Positions 37,865 through 47,452 of a DNA stretch of 64,000 bases are shown here, one piece after another; the stretch's first letter is position 1, and each line of letters opens with the position of its first letter. This DNA is from Pseudoxanthomonas sp. 3HH-4 (GTDB taxonomy: Bacteria > Pseudomonadota > Gammaproteobacteria > Xanthomonadales > Xanthomonadaceae): NCBI RefSeq assembly GCF_006716465.1, contig NZ_VFPB01000001.1, positions 388,483 to 452,482 on the forward strand, in the 5' to 3' direction. The position numbers and the translations under genes were made by a program. The notes under the pieces were generated by a model that was given only the letters and a program-made list of their open reading frames with translations, was not told the origin of the DNA and made no database searches.

Positions 37865-38812
37865 TTATGTTGCCTTGAACGGTGCGGGCGGCGCGGCGAA
37901 GGCGGCCACGACGGCCCCTTTGCCCACGTTGACCATGCCGGTCAGGCTCATGACGCTTTCGAACACCTCGACCTTGTTGTTCTCGCAGATGTCGCGCAGG
38001 CGCTGGTAGCCGGGCAAGGCGCGCAGTTCCGACAGTTCGCCACCGTAGCTCAGGCAGACGGTCGGCGTCATCAGGCCGGCCATCACCCGGTTGCCGGTGA
38101 ACTTGAACATCTGTTCGACCGCATTGTCGAAGCCCTTGATCTTCGCCACTGGCTCGGTGTTGCCGGCATGGCCGTACAGCACGGGTTTGATGTCCAGTGC
38201 GCTGCCCAAGGCTGCGCTGAGCAGGCCGACACTGCGATCGCCTTTGGTGCGCGCGCGATTGCGCAGGTAGTACAGGTCGCGCGGGATCATGTAGCCGTGT
38301 GTGTTCTGCGCCAGTTCTTCCAGGCGCACGCGGATCTGCTGCACGTTGGCGCCGGCGTCGCGCATGCGCACCGCTTCCACCGCGGTGATGCCCTGCGCGG
38401 CGAACAGGTTCTGCGTGTCGATCACCCGCAGCGCGAACGGCGAATTGTGGCCCGCGGCCTGCCGCACGGGCTTGTAGTCGTTGAGGATGGCGAAGCTGGC
38501 CTGCATCGCATTCTCGTGGATCGGCGAGCGCGTCTTGGTGATCGTCATGCAGAAGACGTGGTCGTAGTCGATCACCAGCCGGCCCAGGAACAGGTCGCGG
38601 ATCTGGTTGACGGTGAACGGCGTGGTTTCCGCCTCGTGCCCGCGCTCGGCCACGTGCGCGTGCAGGAAGCTCAGCGTCGCCTGCTCGTCGCGATGGTCTG
38701 CGAGTACGGCTTCGCCAATGCGCACCGTGATCGGCAGGATCACGATGTTGTGTTGTTGCAGATACTCCAGCGGCAGATCGCACGCCGAATCGACGACTAT
38801 TCCAATGCGCAT
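37865..38812 (-). CDS. DegV-family fatty-acid-binding protein
   Basis: Protein of 315 residues. MRIGIVVDSACDLPLEYLQQ opens the DegV fold; PFTVNQIRDLF, CMTITKTRSPIHENAMQAS and RVIDTQNLFAAQG are typical of the ligand-binding cleft. DegV proteins bind fatty acids and in Firmicutes (FakB) hand them to a kinase; the role in Xanthomonadaceae is not established. Start at 38812 is chosen for the GGGAGGGG 5 bases upstream; a further ATG at 38839 is in frame. Confidence 0.9.
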   Translation of the reverse strand: MRIGIVVDSACDLPLEYLQQHNIVILPITVRIGEAVLADHRDEQATLSFLHAHVAERGHEAETTPFTVNQIRDLFLGRLVIDYDHVFCMTITKTRSPIHENAMQASFAILNDYKPVRQAAGHNSPFALRVIDTQNLFAAQGITAVEAVRMRDAGANVQQIRVRLEELAQNTHGYMIPRDLYYLRNRARTKGDRSVGLLSAALGSALDIKPVLYGHAGNTEPVAKIKGFDNAVEQMFKFTGNRVMAGLMTPTVCLSYGGELSELRALPGYQRLRDICENNKVEVFESVMSLTGMVNVGKGAVVAAFAAPPAPFKAT

Positions 38813-38988
38813 CTCAGCCCCTCCCGGCATCCATCGCATTTGCTCTTATCTCCGCAAAACTAGCGGACATCCACCGGCAAGTCGTCGCGTAAACGCGTGA
38901 AGTGTGAGTGCCGTCACCTTTTGCGCGCCTGCGACACAGGAGAAAACGTGGGCTGTGTCGGACATCGGTTGAGGTATATGCCCATAGT

Positions 38989-39010
38989 TTATGTGACTCA
39001 CATCACATAA
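38989..39010. promoter_or_regulatory. CRP/Clp-type binding site
   Basis: TTATGTGA-CTCACA-TCACATAA is a 22-base palindrome with perfect 8-bp arms and contains the exact TGTGA-N6-TCACA consensus. It is centred about 78 bases before the diguanylate cyclase ATG. In Xanthomonas this motif is bound by Clp, a CRP homologue whose DNA binding is inhibited by c-di-GMP. The remaining gap 38813-39077 has no gene. Confidence 0.8.
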
Positions 39011-39077
39011 TTGCCAGATTCCGGCTTGTCGGTGGAGGGGCCCGGCCCGACACTCGCCTCGAACGCGATGGGGCAAC

Positions 39078-40760
39078 ATGAAACAGGGGTGGTGGTCGCT
39101 ACTGCTGCTTCTGGCCCTGCTGCCAACGATGGATGTGCGAGGGGAGAACATCGCGCGCATTGATCGCATCCAGCCACTGGCGCTGGAGCAGCAGGCCGGA
39201 CAGCGCGCCGGATTGTTCTCGGAACGCCGCTTCGACGACGGTGGCGCCACCGTGCGCGTGATCGGCAACGGTGAATGGCGCTTGGAACCCACGCCCGGCG
39301 TGCGTGAGCCGCTGCTGGTGTTCTATCACCCGTATACCGCCCGCGTGACCGTGCTGGACGAAGCGGAGGGCACGCCACGCCGACGCGATATCTTCAGCGC
39401 CGACCTCGATCCGCAGTACAGCCGACGTGCGCTGGTGTTCCCCTTGCAGGGCGACGGGCCGGTGTACGTGAAGGTGGAGGGCGCGCGTTATCCGCTGCAT
39501 GTGTCGGTGGAGTCTGGCCCGTCCTACGCTGTCGCCGACCTGTGGCACGTGCGGCTGGTGCTGCCGGCGATCGGCGTGGTGCTGGGCGTTTCGCTGGCGG
39601 TGCTGCTGTTCTGGGCCGTGCTGCGCGAGCGCGTCTACCTGCTGTACGCCGGCGCCATGCTGTTCCAGTTGCTGTACGCGCTGTGCTCGTACGGCGAAGC
39701 CTACGCATGGCCTGGGTTGTCCCTGCTGGCGCGCTTCGGTGCGCAGGGCATCTGGGGCACGGGCACGCTCGCCACCATCCTGCTGGTCTACCTGTGGCTG
39801 GACTACGCTGGCCTGCGCCGGGTCGCGCCGCGGCTGGCGTGGCTGGTGCGCGTCGTGGGTGCCTACGGGTGTGGCCTGACCCTGCTGCTGTTGCTGTTGC
39901 CGTGGCCCGCCGACAAGGCGTGGTTCCCCGACATCGCCAACGCGCTCTTCCTGCTCACCAATGCCATCGCGCTGGTCACGCTGGTGGTGGCCTGGCGTCG
40001 TGGCCAGCGGCATGCGGCCTACGTGCTGATCGCGTGGGTGCCGCTGCTGGTGTTCACCATGACGCGGGCACTGCGCTTCAGTGCCGGTGAGCGAGCCGAG
40101 CCGTGGCTGGAATACGGCCTGCCCTGGGTGCTCGCCTTCACCGCCGTGGTGCTGGCGCTGGGCCTGGCCGACCGCATGCTGACCTTCCGTCGCGAACGCG
40201 ACCGGGCCAAGGCGCACGCCGAGCGCGATGGGCTGACGGGCGTGCTCAACCGGGGTGGCATCGAACACCGCCTCGACTGGGCCCTGATCGAGCGGCAGCG
40301 CGAAGGCATTCCGGTCTCGCTGCTGTTCATCGACCTGGACCACTTCAAACAGGTCAATGACCGCCACGGACATGCCCTGGGCGATGCCTGCCTGCGCGCG
40401 GTGACGCGCGTGATCAGCCAGCGCTTCCAGTACGGCGACCAGTTGGGCCGGCTGGGCGGCGAGGAGTTCGTCCTGGTGCTGGCCGGTGTGGAACTGCCGG
40501 CCGCGGTCCGGTTCGGCGAAGAAGTCGGCGAACGCATCCGCCGTGACTGCGCGAGCGTGGAAGGCGTCCCCGTGGGCGTAACCGCCAGCATCGGTGCCGC
40601 GCACGCGCGCGATGGCGATACGGTGACCTCGCTGATCGCGCGCGCGGACCATGCCATGTACGCGGCCAAGCGTGCGGGCGGCGACCGCGTGGTGGGCGAA
40701 GACGCGCTATCCGTGCCGTCGCACACCACGAAGGCGCCCGAAGGCGCCCCCGTGGACTGA
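39078..40760 (+). CDS. 7TM-sensor diguanylate cyclase (GGDEF)
   Basis: Membrane protein of 560 residues: signal sequence, a periplasmic 7TMR-DISM extracellular-type beta domain (about 25-150), seven hydrophobic segments (about 160-365), a short coiled linker (DRMLTFRRERDRAKAHAERD), then a GGDEF domain starting DGLTGVLNRGGIEHRL. The catalytic signature is GGEEF, so it should be active in making c-di-GMP. No EAL domain. The upstream perfect Clp-type box suggests that its expression is wired into the c-di-GMP/Clp circuit. Confidence 0.92.
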   Translation: MKQGWWSLLLLLALLPTMDVRGENIARIDRIQPLALEQQAGQRAGLFSERRFDDGGATVRVIGNGEWRLEPTPGVREPLLVFYHPYTARVTVLDEAEGTPRRRDIFSADLDPQYSRRALVFPLQGDGPVYVKVEGARYPLHVSVESGPSYAVADLWHVRLVLPAIGVVLGVSLAVLLFWAVLRERVYLLYAGAMLFQLLYALCSYGEAYAWPGLSLLARFGAQGIWGTGTLATILLVYLWLDYAGLRRVAPRLAWLVRVVGAYGCGLTLLLLLLPWPADKAWFPDIANALFLLTNAIALVTLVVAWRRGQRHAAYVLIAWVPLLVFTMTRALRFSAGERAEPWLEYGLPWVLAFTAVVLALGLADRMLTFRRERDRAKAHAERDGLTGVLNRGGIEHRLDWALIERQREGIPVSLLFIDLDHFKQVNDRHGHALGDACLRAVTRVISQRFQYGDQLGRLGGEEFVLVLAGVELPAAVRFGEEVGERIRRDCASVEGVPVGVTASIGAAHARDGDTVTSLIARADHAMYAAKRAGGDRVVGEDALSVPSHTTKAPEGAPVD

Positions 40761-40777
40761 CGCCCGCGCGGCGTCGC

Positions 40778-42031
40778 CTACTTCGAATACGCCCGCGGCA
40801 GCGGACCGGCCTGCTGCAGGTAACGGTCGCGCAGCTCGGTCTGGCGCGAGCGCATCGGGATCGCGCGCCCACCCAGCCATACCTGCTCGGCGGTGTGCGC
40901 TACATCGAGCGGATCGCCGCTCCACAGCACCAGGTCGGCCAGCTTGCCCGGCGCGATCGTGCCCACCCGGTCGCCCACGCCGAATGCTTCCGCCGGCACC
41001 CGGGTCAGGCCGGCCAGGCCGTCTTCCCAAGGCAATCCGTTGGCCACCGCGTTGCCCGCCAGCTGACGGATCTTGCGTGCGTTGTGCGAGGCATCGCCGG
41101 CCTGCGAGAAGCTGACGCCCACGCCCGCCGCGTCCAGCCGCGCCGCGTTCTCCAGCGTGGCGCCGATCTGGTCGAAGTCGGCCGGCAGGTCCGCGAGTGC
41201 ATCCACGAACACCGGCACCTTCGCCTGAGCGAGTTGGGGCGCCAGCTTCCACGCCTCAGCACCCCCGGCGATGGCGATGCGCACGTTCTCGCGCTGCGCC
41301 CAGCGCAACAGCTGGCGGATATCCGCCGCACGGTTCACCTGCACGACGATGCGGCCATTGCCGGCGAGATAGCGCGCCAGCGTCGCGCGGCCGGCTGGCG
41401 TCAACAACGCATGCGGCGAATCCGCCGGCACGCGACCGCGCGCTTCGGCCACCATCTGGTCCAGCAGCATCCACTGCGCCGCGCGCGACTTGCCGCTCAG
41501 GTCGGACGCGCCAGCGCCCAATCGCACGAACAGCGCACGCGGGCCGACCGGGTCGGCACTGCCGTCTAGCCGCATCACGCCACCCTGTCCGGCGATGAAG
41601 GAACCGCCCGTCGACGCCGCCAACAAGGTGAAGCCTATGCCTTCCACACGCGTCACCGGGATCACCACCGATGCCGGGTTGTAGGCCAGCGTCACGTCGA
41701 ACTCCGGCCGCATCGGCTGATCGGTCAACGTCACGGCCGCATCGACCGTGGACGCTTCCCCCGACACTTCTTCCACACCGATCTCGGTGATGCCGCCGAA
41801 GAACGCCGGCGTCAGCGGACGGCCATCGGCTTCGACCACCGTCCCAGCGGCGGGTGCGGCCAGCGCGGTACCGACAGCCTGCACCACGCCATTGCGCACC
41901 AGCACGTCCGCGTTCTTCAACGTGCCCTGCGCCCCGGCGGTGTGCACGGTGGCATTACGGACAAGGACGTCTTGAGCGAGCGTGCTGAACGAGGTGGACG
42001 CGAATGCGATCGCCACGGCTAGCACCTTCAC
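40778..42031 (-). CDS. Secreted amidohydrolase (imidazolonepropionase-like)
   Basis: Exported protein of 417 residues. The GTG start chosen gives a clean signal peptide (KVLAVAIAFASTSFSTLAQ). DVLVRNATVHTAGAQGTLKN and the end VGTIAPGKLADLVLWSGDPL mark the amidohydrolase superfamily, but the HxH metal motif after strand 1 is replaced by LTPAFFGGITEIG, so metal binding may be altered. The frame continues upstream through a dispersed repeat to a GTG at 42151 that overlaps the previous stop; that form would start without a proper signal. Tandem with a related gene. Confidence 0.8.
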   Translation of the reverse strand: MKVLAVAIAFASTSFSTLAQDVLVRNATVHTAGAQGTLKNADVLVRNGVVQAVGTALAAPAAGTVVEADGRPLTPAFFGGITEIGVEEVSGEASTVDAAVTLTDQPMRPEFDVTLAYNPASVVIPVTRVEGIGFTLLAASTGGSFIAGQGGVMRLDGSADPVGPRALFVRLGAGASDLSGKSRAAQWMLLDQMVAEARGRVPADSPHALLTPAGRATLARYLAGNGRIVVQVNRAADIRQLLRWAQRENVRIAIAGGAEAWKLAPQLAQAKVPVFVDALADLPADFDQIGATLENAARLDAAGVGVSFSQAGDASHNARKIRQLAGNAVANGLPWEDGLAGLTRVPAEAFGVGDRVGTIAPGKLADLVLWSGDPLDVAHTAEQVWLGGRAIPMRSRQTELRDRYLQQAGPLPRAYSK

Positions 42032-42125
42032 CGTCGTCCCAGCGAACGCTGGGACCCATTTTGACGTTGAGCTGTTGCGGCAAAGCAAAAGCAAGGTGGA
42101 TCCCAGCATGCGCTGGGATGACGAC
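42032..42125. repeat. Interspersed inverted repeat (type A, copy 2)
   Basis: CGTCGTCCCAGCGAACGCTG at the left end pairs imperfectly with GCATGCGCTGGGATGACGAC at the right. Each half also forms its own hairpin. Same architecture as the copy at 788-872. It separates the two amidohydrolase genes and abuts the start codon of the downstream one. Confidence 0.8.
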
Positions 42126-42147
42126 AAGGACACATCCTGCGCGCGGC

Positions 42148-43569
<1,422 letters not shown>

Positions 43570-43682
43570 GGTGTATCCCCTAGAAGAGAAGCGAAACCTA
43601 ACCGGCCCGGGCGCACTCTGCCAAGTACGCGTGTCGCAGTCGTGCCAGAATCGCCGCAAACAACAAAAAGAAGAGGAGCCCC

Positions 43683-44459
43683 ATGAAAGACAAGAGCGAA
43701 ATCGTCGACAACTGGCTGCCGCGCTACACCGGCGTGCCGCTGGACCAGTTCGGCGAGCACGTGCTGCTGACCAATTTCGGCGGCTACCTCAACGTGTTCT
43801 CGCAGCTCACCGGCGCGCCTATCGTGGGCCTGGACCGGCCGATGGCCAGTGCCACCGCCGATGGCATCACCATGATCAACTTCGGCATGGGCAGCCCCAA
43901 TGCCGCCACCATGATGGATCTGCTGTCGGCCATCATGCCCAAGGCGGTGCTGTTCCTCGGCAAGTGCGGCGGGCTGAAGCGCAAGAACCAGCTGGGCGAC
44001 CTGGTGCTGCCCATCGCGGCCATCCGCGGCGAGGGCACCAGCAACGATTACCTGCTGCCGGAAGTGCCGGCGCTGCCGGCGTTTGCGTTGCAGCGTGCGG
44101 TCTCCACGATGATCCGCGACCTGGGCCACGACTACTGGACCGGCACGGTCTACACCACCAACCGCCGCGTGTGGGAACACGACGTCGCGTTCAAGGAACG
44201 CCTGCGCGCGATGCGCTGCATGGCCATCGACATGGAAACCGCCACCGTCTTCGCTGCCGGCTTCGCCAACCGCATCCCCGTCGGCGCCCTGCTGCTGGTC
44301 AGCGATCAGCCGATGATCCCGGAAGGCGTGAAGACCGAAGCCAGCGACGCGAAGGTCAGCTCGTCATTCGTGGAGAACCACATCACCGTGGGGATCGAAG
44401 CGCTGAAGCTGATCCGGCGCAACGGGAAGTCGGTGCGGCATTTGCGGTTTGATGAGTAG
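43683..44459 (+). CDS. amn: AMP nucleosidase-like purine phosphorylase-family enzyme
   Basis: Protein of 258 residues with the PNP/MTAP-like fold. NFGMGSPNAATMMDLLS and LFLGKCGGLKRKNQLGDLVL form the phosphate/ribose site, and MRCMAIDMETATVFAAGF is the conserved ME(T) nucleoside-binding motif. It matches the short AMP nucleosidase form (AMP to adenine plus ribose-5-phosphate) rather than the about 480-residue enterobacterial enzyme. A good Shine-Dalgarno (AAGAGGAG) precedes the ATG. Confidence 0.88.
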   Translation: MKDKSEIVDNWLPRYTGVPLDQFGEHVLLTNFGGYLNVFSQLTGAPIVGLDRPMASATADGITMINFGMGSPNAATMMDLLSAIMPKAVLFLGKCGGLKRKNQLGDLVLPIAAIRGEGTSNDYLLPEVPALPAFALQRAVSTMIRDLGHDYWTGTVYTTNRRVWEHDVAFKERLRAMRCMAIDMETATVFAAGFANRIPVGALLLVSDQPMIPEGVKTEASDAKVSSSFVENHITVGIEALKLIRRNGKSVRHLRFDE

Positions 44460-44499
44460 TTAACAAAGAGAATTAGGCAGGTCACGCAAAGGAGTTGCA

Positions 44500-45339
44500 A
44501 TGGCTAAACCCAAGAAAGACCAGTATGAAATTGATCCCGTTGATGGTTTGAAGCGAGGAGTGATTGGTGCGTGGGGTGTGGAGGACAAGCACGAGCGAAT
44601 GCAGAAATACATCTTTGCGTCGCATGCTGCTAGAAGAAAATTCTGGCGTGAGTATGGCAAGGAGACCGGGTTCGTTGATCTCTACTGCGGCCCCGGCCGA
44701 GCACGAATACGCGAAACAAACGTTGTGGCCGATGGGAGCGCCGTTGTAGCGGCAAAGAGAAGTGAGGCTTGTACTCCGTTTCAGCGCTATGTAATTGCGG
44801 ACATCGATAAGGAGCTTCTGGCGGCCTGTGAGAGCAGGCTGCGGGCGGTGGGCGTCAGCAATATTTGCGCTCTTTGTGGTCCTGCGGAGGAAACAGTTCG
44901 TCCTGCCATCAATGCGCTTCACAAAGGTGGGCTCAACCTTGCTTTCATCGACCCATTCAATGCGAACCTGCCGTTCTCGGTAATTGAGACGCTTGGGGAG
45001 CTCAATAGGATGGATCAACTTATCCACTTCAGCGTCATGGACTATCGAAGAAATCTGTCGACCATGATGCAGGATGGGCGCTTGGATTCACTGGCTCCTG
45101 GCTGGCAGAAAGTTGTGTCGAAGACGATGGGTGTCGATGAACAGCGAAACGCTGTTTTCTTTCATTGGAAGGGACTTCTGGAATCTAAGCTGCGTTATAA
45201 GGTTTCGGACACGATAGTTCGTGTGCGGGGTCCCAATCGTGCGGAAATTTACTGGCTAGTATTCGCTTCAAGGCATGATCTCGGCGGCAAGTTGTGGCGC
45301 GAGATCGCAAACCTAGGTCCTCAACGTGGACTTATCTGA
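44500..45339 (+). CDS. tcmP: Three-Cys-motif partner protein TcmP
   Basis: Protein of 279 residues. GFVDLYCGPGRAR (57-69) looks like the SAM-binding motif I of class I methyltransferases, RYVIADIDKEL (96-106) like motif II and FIDPFN (149-154) like the catalytic-loop motif IV, so a methyltransferase-like fold is inferred. TcmP proteins occur beside three-Cys-motif DUF5131 proteins, as here (2-base gap). The gene is markedly AT-richer than its neighbours: hand counts of two 60-base lines gave 47 percent G+C against about two thirds nearby. Function unknown. AAAGGAG lies 6 bases before the ATG. Confidence 0.87.
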   Translation: MAKPKKDQYEIDPVDGLKRGVIGAWGVEDKHERMQKYIFASHAARRKFWREYGKETGFVDLYCGPGRARIRETNVVADGSAVVAAKRSEACTPFQRYVIADIDKELLAACESRLRAVGVSNICALCGPAEETVRPAINALHKGGLNLAFIDPFNANLPFSVIETLGELNRMDQLIHFSVMDYRRNLSTMMQDGRLDSLAPGWQKVVSKTMGVDEQRNAVFFHWKGLLESKLRYKVSDTIVRVRGPNRAEIYWLVFASRHDLGGKLWREIANLGPQRGLI

Positions 45340-45341
45340 AC

Positions 45342-46088
45342 GTGACCACAAAATCCAGAATCGAATGGACTGAGAGTACTTGGAATCCCGTGGTTGGCTG
45401 CACCAAGCTGAGCGCAGGTTGCAAGCATTGCTACGCGGAGACCATGGCGCGGCGCCTGCAGGCGATGGGTGTCGCCGGCTACGAGCAGGGTTTCAAGAAG
45501 GTGCGGACACTGCCGTTCCGCCTTGATGAGCCTCTCAAGAAGAAGCAGCCGACGGTCTACTTCGTCAACTCCATGAGCGACCTCTTCCATACCGCAGTGT
45601 CGGAGAGTTTCATTGATCGCGTGTTCGACGTCATGACGCGCTGTCCGCAGCACACATTCCAGGTCCTCACCAAGCGAGCGGAGCGGATCTCCGACTACAG
45701 TCAGGAGCGCGCGATTCCAGCCAACGTCTGGATCGGGGTTTCCGTCGAGAACAAGCGCCACGGTGTGCCGCGTATCGCACACCTCCAGTCGGCCAAGGCG
45801 AGCGTGAAATTCCTCAGCGTCGAGCCGTTGCTGGAGGATGTCGGAAAACTTGATCTGACTGGCATCAACTGGGTGATCGTGGGGGGCGAATCCGGCCACG
45901 GAGCACGTCCGATGAAAGAGGCGTGGGCGCTGAACATTAAGCGGCAATGCGAGGAGCAGGGCGTCCGCTTCTTCTTCAAGCAGTGGGGTGCGTTCGGCGT
46001 GGATGGTGTCAAACGCGACAAGAAATCCAATGGGCGCGAGCTGTTGGGTCGCACCTGGGACGCCATGCCGGAATATGCGCACGTCTGA
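45342..46088 (+). CDS. DUF5131 / phage Gp37-Gp68-family three-Cys-motif protein
   Basis: Protein of 248 residues. The cluster C20-x6-C27-x2-C30 (GCTKLSAGCKHCYAE) resembles an iron-sulfur ligand set of radical-SAM-like proteins. IEWTESTWNPVVGC, VNSMSDLFHTAV, VLTKRAERI, VWIGVSVENK, LSVEPLLEDV and VIVGGESGHGARPM are diagnostic of the DUF5131 family, found in phages and bacterial islands. GTG start 2 bases after tcmP; earlier in-frame starts lie inside tcmP. Its base composition is closer to the host than that of tcmP. Enzymatic activity is unproven. Confidence 0.9.
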   Translation: MTTKSRIEWTESTWNPVVGCTKLSAGCKHCYAETMARRLQAMGVAGYEQGFKKVRTLPFRLDEPLKKKQPTVYFVNSMSDLFHTAVSESFIDRVFDVMTRCPQHTFQVLTKRAERISDYSQERAIPANVWIGVSVENKRHGVPRIAHLQSAKASVKFLSVEPLLEDVGKLDLTGINWVIVGGESGHGARPMKEAWALNIKRQCEEQGVRFFFKQWGAFGVDGVKRDKKSNGRELLGRTWDAMPEYAHV

Positions 46089-46162
46089 AAGAAAGCCATG
46101 CACGCAAGCTTCATCGAGTCTTCGCTCAGATGAACGCTTCTAGGGACCTTAGGGAGATCAGG

Positions 46163-46690
46163 ATGAAGGACGACATCGCGCGCGGGTGGCAGGTGGGTGT
46201 GACGACACTGATACTGACCATGGCTAGCACGGTTGCTGTGGCGAGGGAGACTGCCGCAGACACCGAAGCCCGCAACGCCGCTGCCGGGTTCGCCATCACC
46301 ACCAGCCTCACGTTGCTGGAAGCGCTGGGCCAGCAGTGCGGCACGTACGAAGGCGAGACAGGCCACCGGGCGCGCGCAGCGCTGCAGGGTTGGCAGCAGC
46401 GCAATCACCGCTATCTGGAGCCCTCGCTGCAGCGCGTGCTCATGTTGACGGACGCCGTCACCGCGGCTGGCGGAGAGGCAGAAGGCAAGGCGTTCGCCGA
46501 CGCGCGCAAGGCGGAGTTCACCGGCGCTACGCGCAAGGCGCTGCTGGAGATGTTTCCCGACGGTGCGGTGACCCCGGCGGCGTGTGCGCGTATCGCGGCG
46601 GCCACCGAAGAAGGTGCCTACGACTACCGCCAGCACGCCGAATTCTTTGCGACACTGCAGGCCCTGGAACACGGGAGCAAAGCGAAATGA
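46163..46690 (+). CDS. Unknown exported protein
   Basis: Protein of 175 residues with an N-terminal hydrophobic segment (VGVTTLILTMASTVAVA) that looks like a signal peptide, then a helical Ala-rich domain with two conserved-looking cysteines (QQCGTYEGE and PAACARI). No family recognised. ATG at 46163 has AGGGAGATCAGG upstream; an in-frame ATG at 46130 would bury the signal. It overlaps the following DUF924 gene by 4 bases. Confidence 0.75.
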   Translation: MKDDIARGWQVGVTTLILTMASTVAVARETAADTEARNAAAGFAITTSLTLLEALGQQCGTYEGETGHRARAALQGWQQRNHRYLEPSLQRVLMLTDAVTAAGGEAEGKAFADARKAEFTGATRKALLEMFPDGAVTPAACARIAAATEEGAYDYRQHAEFFATLQALEHGSKAK

Positions 46691-47235
46691 CCCACGACAT
46701 TCAGTCGCAGGACGTCATCACCTTCTGGAAGAACGCCGGCTACGAGGAGTGGTTCTCGCGCGACGACGCCTTCGATGCCGACTTCGACCAGCGCTTCCGC
46801 GGGCTGCATTTCCGCGCCGCGCGGCGCGAGCTGGAAGGCTGGATGGGCGATGCCGAGGGCGCATTGGCGCTGGTGTTGCTGTTGGACCAGTTCCCGCGCA
46901 ACTGCTTCCGCGAGAGCGCGCATTCCTACGCCACCGACGGCCTGGCGCGGTACTACGCCTCACGTGCCATCGACGCCGGCTTCGATGCACAGGTGGATCC
47001 GGCGCTGAAGATCTTCTTCTACATGCCCTACGAGCATTCCGAAGCGCTGGACGACCAGCAGCGTTCGCTGGACCTGTTCCGTGCCACCGGTGACGAGAAC
47101 TACATCAAGTACGCGCAGTTGCACTACGACCTGATCGCCCGCTTCGGCCGGTTCCCCCATCGAAATGAGGCGACGGGCCGCATCTCCACTCAGGAAGAGC
47201 GCGATTACCTGGCCAGCGGCGGTTTCTCCGGATGA
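46687..47235 (+). CDS. DUF924-family protein
   Basis: Cytosolic protein of 182 residues with TPR-like helical fold. ITFWKNAGYEEWFSRDDAFD, LVLLLDQFPRNCFRESAHSYATD, FFYMPYEHSEALDDQQRS and GRFPHRNEATGR are the family signatures. Its biochemical function is not known. Coupled by ATGA to the exported protein upstream, and followed by repeats and a bidirectional terminator. Confidence 0.92.
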   Translation: MTHDIQSQDVITFWKNAGYEEWFSRDDAFDADFDQRFRGLHFRAARRELEGWMGDAEGALALVLLLDQFPRNCFRESAHSYATDGLARYYASRAIDAGFDAQVDPALKIFFYMPYEHSEALDDQQRSLDLFRATGDENYIKYAQLHYDLIARFGRFPHRNEATGRISTQEERDYLASGGFSG

Positions 47236-47236
47236 C

Positions 47237-47335
47237 GTAGGGTGGGCCTTGGCCCACCGTCGTGGTGAATGGTGGGAGCCTCGATGCAGGTCGCGGTTCG
47301 ATGTCCCGGGTGTGGTGGGCCAAGGCCCACCCTAC
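47237..47335. repeat. GGTGGGCC-type REP pair
   Basis: GTAGGGTGGGCCTTGGCCCA starts at 47237, and GGTGGGCCAAGGCCCACCCT starts at 47314. The two are inverted with respect to each other, and each half is itself palindromic. They fill the space after the DUF924 gene. A single related copy is at 36719-36742. Confidence 0.85.
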
Positions 47336-47370
47336 GCGCGACGTCAGTAGCGATGCCGAAGACATTTCCG

Positions 47371-47393
47371 GTCGCGACTGACCTCGCTCCCAC
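47371..47393. repeat. Diverged GTAGGAGCGACG-family REP copy
   Basis: GTCGCGACTGACCTCGCTCC followed by CAC is a variant of the unit found as inverted pairs at 14648-14784 and 50451-50601. Here only one copy is present, just before the terminator. Confidence 0.7.
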
Positions 47394-47401
47394 GGCGCCG
47401 C

Positions 47402-47431
47402 AAAAAAAAGGCGGGCCGAGGCCCGCCTTTT
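47402..47431. terminator. Bidirectional terminator between DUF924 and Grx4 genes
   Basis: A run of eight A residues, then GGCGGGC, loop CGAG, GCCCGCC and TTTT. The A and T runs on both sides of a 7-bp G/C stem (extended by A-T pairs) make it a good terminator for both convergent genes. Confidence 0.9.
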
Positions 47432-47452
47432 CGTTCTTGGAGCTAGGGGCGA

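Noticed and set aside
45321-46103. 260-codon frame antisense to the DUF5131 gene
   Set aside because: The plus-strand gene has clear family motifs; the antisense frame has none.
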